DNA of 64,000 nt from an uncultured Bacilli bacterium. Its GTDB lineage: Bacteria; Bacillota_I; Bacilli_A; RFN20; CAG-826. This document shows positions 1 through 7,495 of the stretch, in pieces. The position numbers were made by a program, and so were the translations under genes. Under the pieces are notes generated by a model that saw nothing but the letters and a program-made list of their open reading frames with translations, was not told where the DNA came from and made no database searches. Location of the stretch: NCBI GenBank assembly GCA_944372115.1, contig CALVYH010000004.1, positions 26,693-90,692 of the forward strand. The letters are read 5' to 3'. The stretch's first letter is position 1. Each line of letters starts with the position of its first letter.

Positions 1-43
1 AAATAGGGACTCTCACATACATATCTTTTCTAATTTCGAATAA

Positions 44-111
44 TGTCTTATCATTTATCTTATCATTTATCTTGTCATTTATCTTGTCATTTAAAAAATT
101 ACTATTACGAT
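44..111 (-). repeat. 12-bp tandem repeat encoding NDKI
   Basis: About four to five copies of a 12-bp unit (minus strand AATGATAAGATA, with AATGACAAGATA variants) lie in the dead AlbA_2 copy. Each unit encodes Asn-Asp-Lys-Ile. The same unit recurs at 4559-4622 and 5757-5828. Confidence 0.85.
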
Positions 112-302
112 AGAAAATAAATGTAAAAGCAAGTTCATCATTTTTATATTCTTTTCTTATGTTAGTGTTTTCATAAAAAACAAATCTTCTATTAAAGCCT
201 TTATTAAAAGCATCAATATTAATAACCGTTGTTTAAATAAAACTAGTGTAATTAAAATAAACATTTATAAATTTAAGTTTAAACTTCTTTTTTAATAAAT
301 CT

Positions 303-340
303 TATTGGATCAATATTTTTTGTTAAATATTGATCCAATA
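303..340. repeat. Perfect 16-bp inverted repeat
   Basis: TATTGGATCAATATTT (303-318) and its exact complement AAATATTGATCCAATA (325-340) flank a 6-nt loop. It lies in the dead AlbA_2 copy, where the intact gene has two similar GGATCAATA / GTTGATCC words, so the palindrome probably arose by drift of coding sequence rather than as an operator. Confidence 0.5.
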
Positions 341-478
341 TTATAAATACTTATATAGAAGAATTAATAAATATAAGAAATTATTAATTAAAATCTTTAT
401 TAATAAAAATATTAATATTATTAAGTAAAACGTAAGCGTTGAAAATTTCACGTTCTTATCGAATGAAAATAATAAAAT

Positions 479-527
479 AAAAACTACCAATATTGGAGTA
501 TTTATTTTCCTAAAATTGGTAGTTTTT
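479..527 (-). terminator. Rho-independent terminator after the FtsH-like gene
   Basis: A 13-bp stem pairs 479-491 with 515-527 (ACTACCAAT / ATTGGTAGT core plus A/T ends). Read on the minus strand it ends in a U-rich tract and lies about 60 nt after the stop of the gene at 585. The A-rich left flank and T-rich right flank would also let it work in the other direction. Confidence 0.65.
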
Positions 528-584
528 ATTTATTATTCTCACCATTTAAAGCAGTTAAATTATATTTTCCTTAAAAAATTATTT

Positions 585-1862
585 CTATTGTTTAAAAACA
601 ATATTTTGTAATTTAGCCTTAATAATTTTTGTTATCTCTCCTCTTGTTAAAGTTTGTTGTTTCACTAATTTTTCAGCAATTAAAAGTAATTCTTTTTTAC
701 ATTTTTTTAGTTTCTTTTTAACTATTCGATAATTTTTCTTTATTAATTTATTGGTTTTTTTAATATAAGATGTTTTTTCAAATTCACTAACATAACTAGG
801 TTCAAAATCAAAATCTTCAGGACAATTATTATCAATCCCTTCAATATTTGCTTCATTCATTAAACTGAAAGCTATTTTATAAGCTGCTCGTAAATCCCTT
901 TTGCATCCAATATCATGCTTTTTGAAAAAAATTTCTTCAGCTATTAGTCCAGAAAGAGCAATTTGTATAGATTCGATTTCGCTATCTCGAGAAATATACA
1001 TTTTATTGCTTGTTGAATAAGTTTTACCACCGCCATTACTACAACATACTCTTAATAACTTCTGATTTTTACTAAATTTATAAATATACAAAGCATGACC
1101 TGCTTCATGAATTGCAATAAATTTTGGAACATCATATTTCTCTTTTTTATTAACTACTCCATTATCAAAAAAGTAATTTTCATTTAAAAAATCGTCTAAA
1201 GATGCATCTTTTCCATATCTTAAATAAACACTGTTAAATAAAGCTTTAATTTTACTTACAGAGTGATCTTTTAAATGTAAAATTAATTCCTCAACACCTT
1301 CTTTATTATTTTTAAGATCAAAATTATGAGTTTCTAATAATTTTTCTACTATTATTTTTAAATCATCTTCATCACGAATTTCGATTTCAAATTTTCTATC
1401 AAATCTACCTTCCCTAATTAATGATTTAGGAAGATTATAAAAATTATTAGCAGTTGCTAAAGTTAAGACATTTACATTTTTATTAAAACCATCGAGTTGA
1501 GTTTGTAAAACTCTTTCCAATCTTGAATCTTTATCTATTAATCGATCTATTTCATCAATAATTACAATTGCACCATCTTTCTCTTCTTTTGCTTTATTAT
1601 AGGTAGAAACTAATTCTTCATCTAAATTTTCACTATCTCCTTCTAAAACATAAATTTTATAATCAAAAGATTTAGCAAATTCTCTTACTAAAAGTGTTTT
1701 GCCATATCCTGGATCTCCATAAAATAATATTCCATGAGGGAGATATTCTTTTTTCTTTATATCTAAATCATTATTTTTATACCATCCTAATACTTGATAT
1801 AATTCATCTTTTATTTCTTCATAACCATAAACTTCATTTAAAAAATCTTTTCTTTCAACCAT
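585..1862 (-). CDS. Soluble FtsH-like AAA+ metalloprotease
   Basis: A 425-residue protein with an AAA+ module followed by an M41-type peptidase. Walker A is GDPGYGKT (about 49-56), Walker B ends VIIDEID (about 100-106), and REGRFDR (about 150-156) is the second-region-of-homology segment with the arginine finger. HEAGH (252-256) is the zinc-binding motif of FtsH. The usual FtsH has two N-terminal membrane helices and about 600-650 residues; here the membrane part is absent, so the protein should be cytosolic. I chose the ATG at 1862 over one 23 codons upstream because AGAGGAAAAAAT precedes it. A WYL regulator lies just upstream in the same direction with a terminator between. The substrate is unknown. 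The family call is firm; the role is not. Confidence 0.85.
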   Translation of the reverse strand: MVERKDFLNEVYGYEEIKDELYQVLGWYKNNDLDIKKKEYLPHGILFYGDPGYGKTLLVREFAKSFDYKIYVLEGDSENLDEELVSTYNKAKEEKDGAIVIIDEIDRLIDKDSRLERVLQTQLDGFNKNVNVLTLATANNFYNLPKSLIREGRFDRKFEIEIRDEDDLKIIVEKLLETHNFDLKNNKEGVEELILHLKDHSVSKIKALFNSVYLRYGKDASLDDFLNENYFFDNGVVNKKEKYDVPKFIAIHEAGHALYIYKFSKNQKLLRVCCSNGGGKTYSTSNKMYISRDSEIESIQIALSGLIAEEIFFKKHDIGCKRDLRAAYKIAFSLMNEANIEGIDNNCPEDFDFEPSYVSEFEKTSYIKKTNKLIKKNYRIVKKKLKKCKKELLLIAEKLVKQQTLTRGEITKIIKAKLQNIVFKQ

Positions 1863-1921
1863 ATTTTTTCCTCTTTTATTATTTAACAATCTATTTTTAT
1901 TAACTGAATTATAAAAGAAAA

Positions 1922-1943
1922 GATGTCCCAAAAAAGGGACATC
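1922..1943 (-). terminator. Terminator after the WYL regulator gene
   Basis: A perfect 8-bp stem, GATGTCCC (1922-1929) and GGGACATC (1936-1943), with a 6-nt A loop, is followed on the minus strand by a T-rich run. It sits 30 nt after the stop of the gene at 1973 and just before the start region of the protease gene, so the two genes are probably separate units. Confidence 0.75.
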
Positions 1944-1972
1944 AAGTGATTAAAATAAAATATTTATCTTTT

Positions 1973-2980
1973 TTATTCTTCGTCTTTTAAATAATCTAGA
2001 AGGATATTTTTTATTTTTTCTTTTAAAGATAAAGGAGAAACTACTTTTAAAATTTGAAGATATTGTAAACACCAAAATAAAATTGCATTTTCATTACCTT
2101 TTATAAATGCATAAATTTTATCATTTTCATTAATAATTTTAGCGTTTTCATTAAACCAATCTTTTATAAATAAAACAGCATGCTCATTTTTTAATTCAAT
2201 TTTAGCTTCAATTACATCTCCCCCATAAAAATATATATGATTATTAATATATTTGACGATATCAAAATCTTTATATTTTTCGTCTAATTCTTTTAAAGGT
2301 ATATAATATGGATCATTTTCAATTATTTTAATATCTTTTAAATAATCAACCCTAAAAGTATTTAAAGTTTTATAATCAGCTCGATAATTACTTAGTAAAT
2401 AATATCTTCCAAAATTATTTACTAAGTAATAAGGAGATACTTTATAAATAAATCCATCTAATCTTTCTATTTCTTTACCATTTTTATCATAATCAATTAC
2501 TTTAAAAGAAATTCGTTTTTTTAATCTAATAGCTTCTAAAATTATTGAAATATTGTACATAACTTCTTTATTTTTAGTACGATTTATTTCAGTAGTTTTA
2601 TATAAATATGATGAAAAAGATTTAAATTCTTCCTTTTTATATTTAGAAAAAATAGACGTAACTTTATTAATTAAATTTTTTGCTTCTTTAGAATTAATAC
2701 TTCGACTAGAAAATATTGAGTCAATTAAATATGAAGCTTCGCTATCATCAATTAGTCTAGAAAAAAGAGCAACTCCTCCATTATCTTTTCTAACAATGTC
2801 ATAATCTAATTCTTCAAGTAAAAAAAGAGAATATGCAATTGATTTTCTTTCTAACTCAATAGAAAAATCTTGATAAATTTTATCAATGATTTCTTTTTGA
2901 GTTAGAAAGTGATTTTCATCACTATATTTCTCTAAAACTTTTAAAACAAGTAAAATGGATGCTTTTTTATTCTCAATCAT
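1973..2980 (-). CDS. WYL-domain transcriptional regulator
   Basis: A 335-residue protein. The first 75 residues look like a winged HTH (TQKEIIDKIYQ followed by RKSIAYSLFLLEEL). The middle part, about 145-235, is a WYL domain (RISFKVIDYDKNGKE, then SPYYLVNNFGRYYLLSNY and a typical FRVDYLKDIKII), followed by a WCX-like C-terminal part. WYL regulators sense ligands and often control defence or stress loci. Its neighbour is a soluble FtsH-like protease. No Shine-Dalgarno sequence precedes the ATG; a TATAAT box (2996-3001) ends 15 nt before it, so the leader would be very short. Confidence 0.85.
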   Translation of the reverse strand: MIENKKASILLVLKVLEKYSDENHFLTQKEIIDKIYQDFSIELERKSIAYSLFLLEELDYDIVRKDNGGVALFSRLIDDSEASYLIDSIFSSRSINSKEAKNLINKVTSIFSKYKKEEFKSFSSYLYKTTEINRTKNKEVMYNISIILEAIRLKKRISFKVIDYDKNGKEIERLDGFIYKVSPYYLVNNFGRYYLLSNYRADYKTLNTFRVDYLKDIKIIENDPYYIPLKELDEKYKDFDIVKYINNHIYFYGGDVIEAKIELKNEHAVLFIKDWFNENAKIINENDKIYAFIKGNENAILFWCLQYLQILKVVSPLSLKEKIKNILLDYLKDEE

Positions 2981-3247
2981 AAATTTATTAATAATATTAT
3001 AATCGTTTATATCTTATTTTATTATTTTCAATTTACGAAAAATATTGATATATGAAATTAATAAATATAAATCTTAATTTGCACATTGTTGTTAAATAAT
3101 GCGATGAAATTCAATTTTTCGTTATTTCTTTGAGAAAAAATTTCTATATTTTACTGAATTTTGTGATGAAAGTAATAATTCTATTAATTTTGCAGCTCTA
3201 TCCAATTCGGTTTTTCGGGTATTTGAGATAAAGGAATATAAATTTAA

Positions 3248-4148
3248 TTAATCTTGTATTTTTTCTCTTTCAAATCCAGAATGATTGCTCAAAAAATTTT
3301 TAAGTAAACATATTTCTTGATTAATTTTATTTAATGGATTACTTTTATCATTGGAAATTGTTTTTAGGTAAGTAGATTTAAAATATTCTTCTTTTAATTT
3401 AAAAACATCTACTAATTTTTTATGGGTTAACTCACAATCATGAATTAAAATAGATTCCTCAACAATATGTGGACTATAAGTTTTAAATGTTCTATCTATT
3501 GAAGGCTTACTTTTACCTTCATAAATAAATATTTTATTATCAAATTTATCAACGCCAACTGCAATACATAATTTATCTTTAGAGATGTCTCTTAGTTTTT
3601 TATTTCCTTTACATTTTGTATCTTTTAGCTTTACTTTATAAAACGTTTCATCGATCCATATTTTACTTTTTAACTTAATATTAGTTTGATAATCTTTTAA
3701 AACGATGAAAAGTTTTTCTAACCAATATTTTGATGTGTTTAACGAATTTTTATTTAATCTTGATGTCTGATTTAAGCTTTGAAAATGAATTAGATTTAAG
3801 CTAAAATCGAGAAATTCTAAAATACTAATTTTATGATTTTCTAAAATCGTATTTGATAAAGGATTAAATTTTTTTGCAGTGTTTGCATTTATACCTCTTA
3901 ATTCCTTCCTTAGTTTTGTCATATTTTATTATTTTTTGAGAATTGCAAAATGGACAATAATCTTTATTTAAAGAATTTACTAACTGAACCTCTAAAAGAT
4001 TATCATAAGGTTTTTCGTGTTTAAGATTATAAGCTGCCAAGTTTTTTTCTTTTAATGCTTTTTCTAAAATTTAAACTTCTTTTTTGTTATCCTAAGGAGT
4101 TTTCTTGCGTGAAAGAAAAACAAGTTTCGTATTATTTTTTATTTTCAT
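3248..4148 (-). pseudogene. Broken IS1595/ISXO2-like transposase
   Basis: The ATG at 4148 opens a frame MKIKNNTKLVFLSRKKTP, then TAG, DNKKEV, TAA, and on through a zinc ribbon (CPFCNSQK about 30 codons later, then RYKCKHC). At the A7 run 3871-3877 the frame breaks: CKKI is followed by TAA, whereas skipping one A continues into KKFNPLSNTIL and the DDE part (IWIDETFYKVK). Two in-frame stops and one frameshift make it a pseudogene. An internal start at 3922 leaves a 224-residue open stretch lacking the zinc ribbon. The ISXO2-like family call rests on the zinc ribbon plus the DDE region with IWIDETFY. Confidence 0.75.
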
Positions 4149-4149
4149 G

Positions 4150-4196
4150 TTGGCAACTCACTTTCTTTAAGTAACCAGTATTGAGCGAGTCGCCAA
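4150..4196 (-). ncRNA. Stem-loop in the transposase mRNA leader
   Basis: In minus-strand RNA UUGGCGACUCGCU (4196-4184) pairs with AGUGAGUUGCCAA (4162-4150) over all 13 positions, using two G-U pairs. On the plus strand these would be A-C mismatches, so the structure is specific to the transposase-sense RNA. The 3' arm ends one base before the ATG at 4148. The loop (4168-4183) can pair at 15 of 16 positions with 4203-4219 just upstream, suggesting a pseudoknot or a competing fold that could control translation of the transposase. This is inference from pairing only. Confidence 0.55.
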
Positions 4197-4223
4197 ACAA
4201 GACCAATATTAGCTACTTAAAAA

Positions 4224-4247
4224 ATCTTGTGGTTTTACCCACAAGAT
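4224..4247 (-). terminator. Terminator hairpin near the upstream end of the IS
   Basis: ATCTTGTGG (4224-4232) and CCACAAGAT (4239-4247) form a 9-bp stem, followed on the minus strand by TTTTTT. It lies inside the element, upstream of the transposase leader, where it would stop transcription arriving from the AlbA_2 gene at 4387. Confidence 0.65.
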
Positions 4248-4386
4248 AATTGTACCATTTGAATTAAGTTGTATCTAAAATTTTACAACACTGTGCAAAT
4301 TAAGATTTAAAATTTATATAATAAGTAATATTATTTAAAAAATTCTTTAAATAAATAAAAATATTCATGTTTTTGATTAAAAAAGA

Positions 4387-5742
4387 TTAATCAACTTTAT
4401 CAATTATTTCCCAATGACCAGTTTTTCTTGAACCACTTCTTTTAATAACTCCTTCATTAATTAAAGCTTTTAAATGACGATAGATAGTCGATTCAGATTT
4501 ACCTAATTTTGTTTTTAAAATAGGTATTGTAATATATTTATCCTTTCTGATTTCAAATAATATCTTATCATTTATCTTATCATTTATCTTGTCATTTATC
4601 TTATCATTTATCTTATCATTCAAAAAATTGCTGTTACGATAGAAAATAAAAGTAAAACCAAATTCATCGTTTCGATATTCATATTTTACATTAGAGTTAT
4701 CACATAAAGTAAATGTTCTATCAAAACCTGTACCAAAAGCATCTATATAACCACACTTATATAATACCGAGGCTATTAAAACATTTCTTATCTTACTACC
4801 AACTTCTCCTTTAGCAAATCTTATCGGATCAACATCTTTAAATATTGATCCCGGATTATAAATTCTTATAGAAGATTTAAATATAACAAACTGGTTATGA
4901 TCTCCGCTAACTGAATATTTACTATGAGCAAAACTATTAATAACGATCTCTCTAATAGCTTGGGCTGGTATTTCTGGAGTTTCAACTCTGGTTAAACCGA
5001 TAATTTCCGATTTATAGTTTATATGATTTTGTATATATGATGTAGCTTCTCGAATACATTCAAAAATATTTCCTTTAAATTCTTTTATTTCTCCAAATTC
5101 AGTCCTTGTATCTGTTGGATAACTAGCTTCTTTAATTAAAAGTGGTTTTCCTTTTCCAAATAGATAATAACCAGCTTTTTTAATTCTTCCTTCATCATCT
5201 AATAAATCCAATTTAGTTAAAGCTGTTTGAATATCATCATAAACGTAGTTTAATCTTCCTTTTTCATTGGAAAGTCTTATAACATTAATTAATAAATCTT
5301 CGTCTATATCATCATAAGAATAGGATGTAGGTGTTTCTTCCCATTTTGAATAATTATCTTCTTTATTTTCAAAAAAATTTTGAAGTTGAGAACTGCTCAT
5401 TAAAATATCTCCATCATCAATTCTTATAAAATATCTTCCATAAGCAGAATAAGGAGTATCATTACCTTCCACAACTATTTTAATAACATCAACTTCTTCA
5501 ATTTTAACAACTTCTATTTCTAGTTTATTTGGTAAAGGTTTTAAATTTGTTCTTATTTCATTAGAAATATCAGCTAAAGTTTTTTTAGAAATAGTATATT
5601 TATAAACTCTTTTATCTGGTCCTATTCCAAAATACAATTCACCTCTATTTTTACTATTTAGCATAGATGATAATGATATAACACCTTCTTTAAGTTGTGC
5701 TAAAGACTTCTTATATTCTAATGTAACGCTTTCCTCATCCAT
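4387..5742 (-). CDS. AlbA_2 (Schlafen-type) putative transcriptional regulator with NDKI repeats
   Basis: A 451-residue protein. Residues 1-120 are an AlbA_2/Schlafen AAA_4-type domain (LEYKKSL, then GELYFGIGPDKRVY and YGRYFIRIDDGD). Residues about 240-365 match the HATPase_c_4-type region of 'putative ATP-dependent DNA helicase RecG-like' proteins (PAQAIREIVINSFAHSKY, FGTGFDRTF). Residues about 373-394 are five tandem NDKI units. The last 50 residues are a winged helix (LGKSESTIYRHLKALINEGVI). The start has AAAGGA 9 nt upstream. The 12-bp repeat recurs directly upstream of the gene. These proteins are common in accessory DNA and act on DNA or RNA in uncertain ways. Confidence 0.8.
   Translation of the reverse strand: MDEESVTLEYKKSLAQLKEGVISLSSMLNSKNRGELYFGIGPDKRVYKYTISKKTLADISNEIRTNLKPLPNKLEIEVVKIEEVDVIKIVVEGNDTPYSAYGRYFIRIDDGDILMSSSQLQNFFENKEDNYSKWEETPTSYSYDDIDEDLLINVIRLSNEKGRLNYVYDDIQTALTKLDLLDDEGRIKKAGYYLFGKGKPLLIKEASYPTDTRTEFGEIKEFKGNIFECIREATSYIQNHINYKSEIIGLTRVETPEIPAQAIREIVINSFAHSKYSVSGDHNQFVIFKSSIRIYNPGSIFKDVDPIRFAKGEVGSKIRNVLIASVLYKCGYIDAFGTGFDRTFTLCDNSNVKYEYRNDEFGFTFIFYRNSNFLNDKINDKINDKINDKINDKILFEIRKDKYITIPILKTKLGKSESTIYRHLKALINEGVIKRSGSRKTGHWEIIDKVD
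4559..4622 (-). repeat. 12-bp tandem repeat inside the AlbA_2 gene
   Basis: Five copies of the 12-bp unit that encodes NDKI, in frame, linking the ATPase-like region to the C-terminal winged helix. Copy number could change without shifting the frame because 12 is a multiple of 3. Confidence 0.9.
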
Positions 5743-5756
5743 AAATTTTATCCTTT

Positions 5757-5828
5757 TATCTTATCATTTATCTTATCATTTATCTTATCATTTTCCAATA
5801 ATATCTTATCATTTATCTTATCATTTAT
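5757..5828 (-). repeat. Same 12-bp repeat upstream of the AlbA_2 gene
   Basis: Five copies of the unit in two groups, ending at the Shine-Dalgarno sequence of the gene at 4387-5742. On the minus strand they read NDKINDKILLENDKINDKINDKIKG then stop, so they look like the tail of a lost second copy or a spread of the repeat out of the gene. Confidence 0.8.
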
Positions 5829-5963
5829 ACTTCGCTATACGCTATTTTATTTCTTTTTTAATTAAGAAAAAAACACTATTATCCAATTATATTTAATCGA
5901 TTTTTTCTAATTTTCGCTGGTAATGTCAATATAAAAATTACCACACAAGGGGATGCGGACATT

Positions 5964-6671
5964 TTATTGGACAGTTTTTAAATTTTTCCATAGTCTAACT
6001 TTTATTCTTTTTTCTGTAAACCATTTTAAATATTTATTTAATTTATCAATGAAGTCAGAACATGTTGTCTCTGTCCAATCGTAAGGATAATAAAATTCGT
6101 TTTTTATTGTTCCAAAGAAACCCTCACACATTGAATTATCCGGCGAACAACCTTTTTTGCTCATAGATCTTGTATAGCCAAATTTATCCATTAATGTTAT
6201 CCGACTCGGGACACGATAATGAAATCCTCTATCATTATGAATAGTACAATTATTATTTTTAATTATTTCGTGGCCTTTTATAAGCATTGTATTAGTTAGC
6301 TCCGAATTAGGTGATGTGCCACAAGTATAAACTATTGGCAAACCATCATAACAATCAATTAAAGGAGATAAGTATACTTTTCCATCTTTTAAAGAGAATT
6401 CTGTTATATCAGTCAATACTTTTGTATAAGGTTTATCCACTTTAAAGTCTCTATTTAATAAATTAGGAACTTTAGGGAAAATTTCGCCTTCATAAGACGA
6501 GTATTTTCTTTTTCTCTTTTGATAAACAAAAAGGCCAATTTGTTTCATTAAGCGTCTAACAACTTTTTCACTAATATTAATGTTGAAAGTATCAATAAGA
6601 GCTATTTTAATTCTTCTATAGCCGTAACATTTATAATTTTCATTAAATATTATTTTTTTCTTTAATATCAT
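5964..6671 (-). CDS. IS3-family transposase OrfB (DDE integrase)
   Basis: A 235-residue rve-type integrase: YGYRRI at the start of the HTH_21 region, LTDITEF and IDCYDG carrying the two Asp residues, CEGFFGTIKNEFYY carrying the Glu. It ends in the terminal repeat. It overlaps the upstream gene by 29 bp. OrfB lies in the +1 frame relative to OrfA, not the -1 frame usual for IS3 elements, and the overlap contains an A7 run (6653-6659); losing one A would fuse the two genes. So either the element is slightly damaged or slippage on the A run makes the fusion. Confidence 0.85.
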   Translation of the reverse strand: MILKKKIIFNENYKCYGYRRIKIALIDTFNINISEKVVRRLMKQIGLFVYQKRKRKYSSYEGEIFPKVPNLLNRDFKVDKPYTKVLTDITEFSLKDGKVYLSPLIDCYDGLPIVYTCGTSPNSELTNTMLIKGHEIIKNNNCTIHNDRGFHYRVPSRITLMDKFGYTRSMSKKGCSPDNSMCEGFFGTIKNEFYYPYDWTETTCSDFIDKLNKYLKWFTEKRIKVRLWKNLKTVQ

Positions 6672-7446
6672 CGTATTTATCGACTAAATTTCTAGTACAT
6701 TCATAGTAAAAAGTAGATCTTTTTAGTTTTAATTTATTTAATAAAGCTGTGGTTGGATATGCTCCTTTTAAGGCGTTAACTACAATAGTTTTTTCTTTGT
6801 TGGTTAAATTACCGTAATTAACGCCTATTTCTTTTTTTATTAATTCATTTGCCTTCTTTAGTATTTTATTCTCGAGTTCTAAATCATTCCTCTCTTTTCT
6901 TAATTTTTCAATTTCAGCGAGTAATTCGTCTTTATTGTTGTTCTTGTCAATATCCATTTTTTCTCCCGTTAATTTTCTTTGCCAAATATAAATAGTTTCT
7001 CTCGTAACACCCAATTTTTCGGCCAATTCTTTCCCAGGAATTGTCCTATTGACAAATTCTTTTACAATAGTAATTTTATCATCTTCCGAATAATTATTTT
7101 TATTTACTTTTATTTTTCTTTTATGTTTTTTATATCTTTTATCTTTTTTAACCCGTAATTTTAGACAAGATATTGATGGATACCCAAATTTTTTAACTGC
7201 ATTAGAAATATTTTCTCCGTGTTCAAAATAATAATCGCACACCTGTTTCATTTGTTCAGAAGTCCGTTTACCTTTTTTAGTGTGAACAAACGGTCTTATC
7301 AAAAGAGGTAAACCAGCTTTTTCGCAGTTGTACCATCTTCTTATAGTTCTTACTTTTATTCCAGTTTCTCTTGATGTCTTTGCAAATTGACAATCATATT
7401 TATGAAGTAGTTTAAGCGTTTTCTTTATTGTTTTTAAATCGTACAT
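6643..7446 (-). CDS. IS3-family transposase OrfA
   Basis: A 267-residue DNA-binding subunit. It has two or three helix-turn-helix units (TSRETGIKVRTIRRWY near 23-38, AEKLGVTRETIYIWQ near 142-156) and then a leucine-zipper-like coiled coil (about 172-205) used by IS150-type elements for assembly. A KRSTFYY segment near the end belongs to the OrfB-type HTH_21 region. It ends DDIKEKNNI in the frame overlap with OrfB. It starts 50 nt inside the right inverted repeat. Confidence 0.8.
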   Translation of the reverse strand: MYDLKTIKKTLKLLHKYDCQFAKTSRETGIKVRTIRRWYNCEKAGLPLLIRPFVHTKKGKRTSEQMKQVCDYYFEHGENISNAVKKFGYPSISCLKLRVKKDKRYKKHKRKIKVNKNNYSEDDKITIVKEFVNRTIPGKELAEKLGVTRETIYIWQRKLTGEKMDIDKNNNKDELLAEIEKLRKERNDLELENKILKKANELIKKEIGVNYGNLTNKEKTIVVNALKGAYPTTALLNKLKLKRSTFYYECTRNLVDKYDDIKEKNNI

Positions 7447-7495
7447 ATAAGTTAAGCCCCTTTAATTTAATGTCCAACTTTTTGTCCGCACCCCC

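Larger units (their letters stand above)
1..385 (-). pseudogene. Decayed AlbA_2/Schlafen-type gene, 3' part
   Basis: The minus strand from about 240 to 1 reads as an open frame that aligns residue by residue with the C-terminal part of the intact gene at 4387-5742 (both share FTFIFYRNSNFLNDKI and LFEIRKD). From about 385 to 240 the same homology continues (SSI, DPIRF, KEV, YKC in the right order) but is broken by at least seven stops and a frame change. It is therefore a dead paralogue of the neighbouring gene whose tail happens to remain open. It runs off the left edge, so its 3' end is unseen. Confidence 0.8.
3070..4307 (-). mobile_element. IS1595-like insertion sequence, inactivated
   Basis: Inverted ends are visible: AATCTTAATTTGCACATTG at 3070-3088 and its near-complement ending at 4307 (reverse complement AATCTTAATTTGCACAGTG). 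The pairing continues a few bases out on both sides, so the exact ends and any target duplication are not certain. The element contains one transposase reading on the minus strand, now broken, a structured leader (4150-4196) and a terminator hairpin (4224-4247) near its upstream end. Confidence 0.7.
5949..7495 (-). mobile_element. IS3-family (IS150-like) insertion sequence
   Basis: Terminal inverted repeats are clear: GGGGATGCGGACA from 5949 and, reversed, GGGGGTGCGGACA from 7495, both followed six bases in by TGGACA. Two overlapping genes fill the element. It is inserted in an IS1634-like transposase, whose frame runs straight into the right end to give a hybrid tail. I cannot name a target duplication beyond two or three bases. 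Confidence 0.85.

Noticed and set aside
3070..4307. 8-bp target duplication for the IS1595-like element
   Set aside because: The flanks are AT-rich and similar, but no exact 8-bp pair can be chosen without forcing the ends.
4559..4622. Short tandem repeats as a possible CRISPR array
   Set aside because: The unit is 12 bp with no spacers and encodes NDKI in frame; no cas gene is near.
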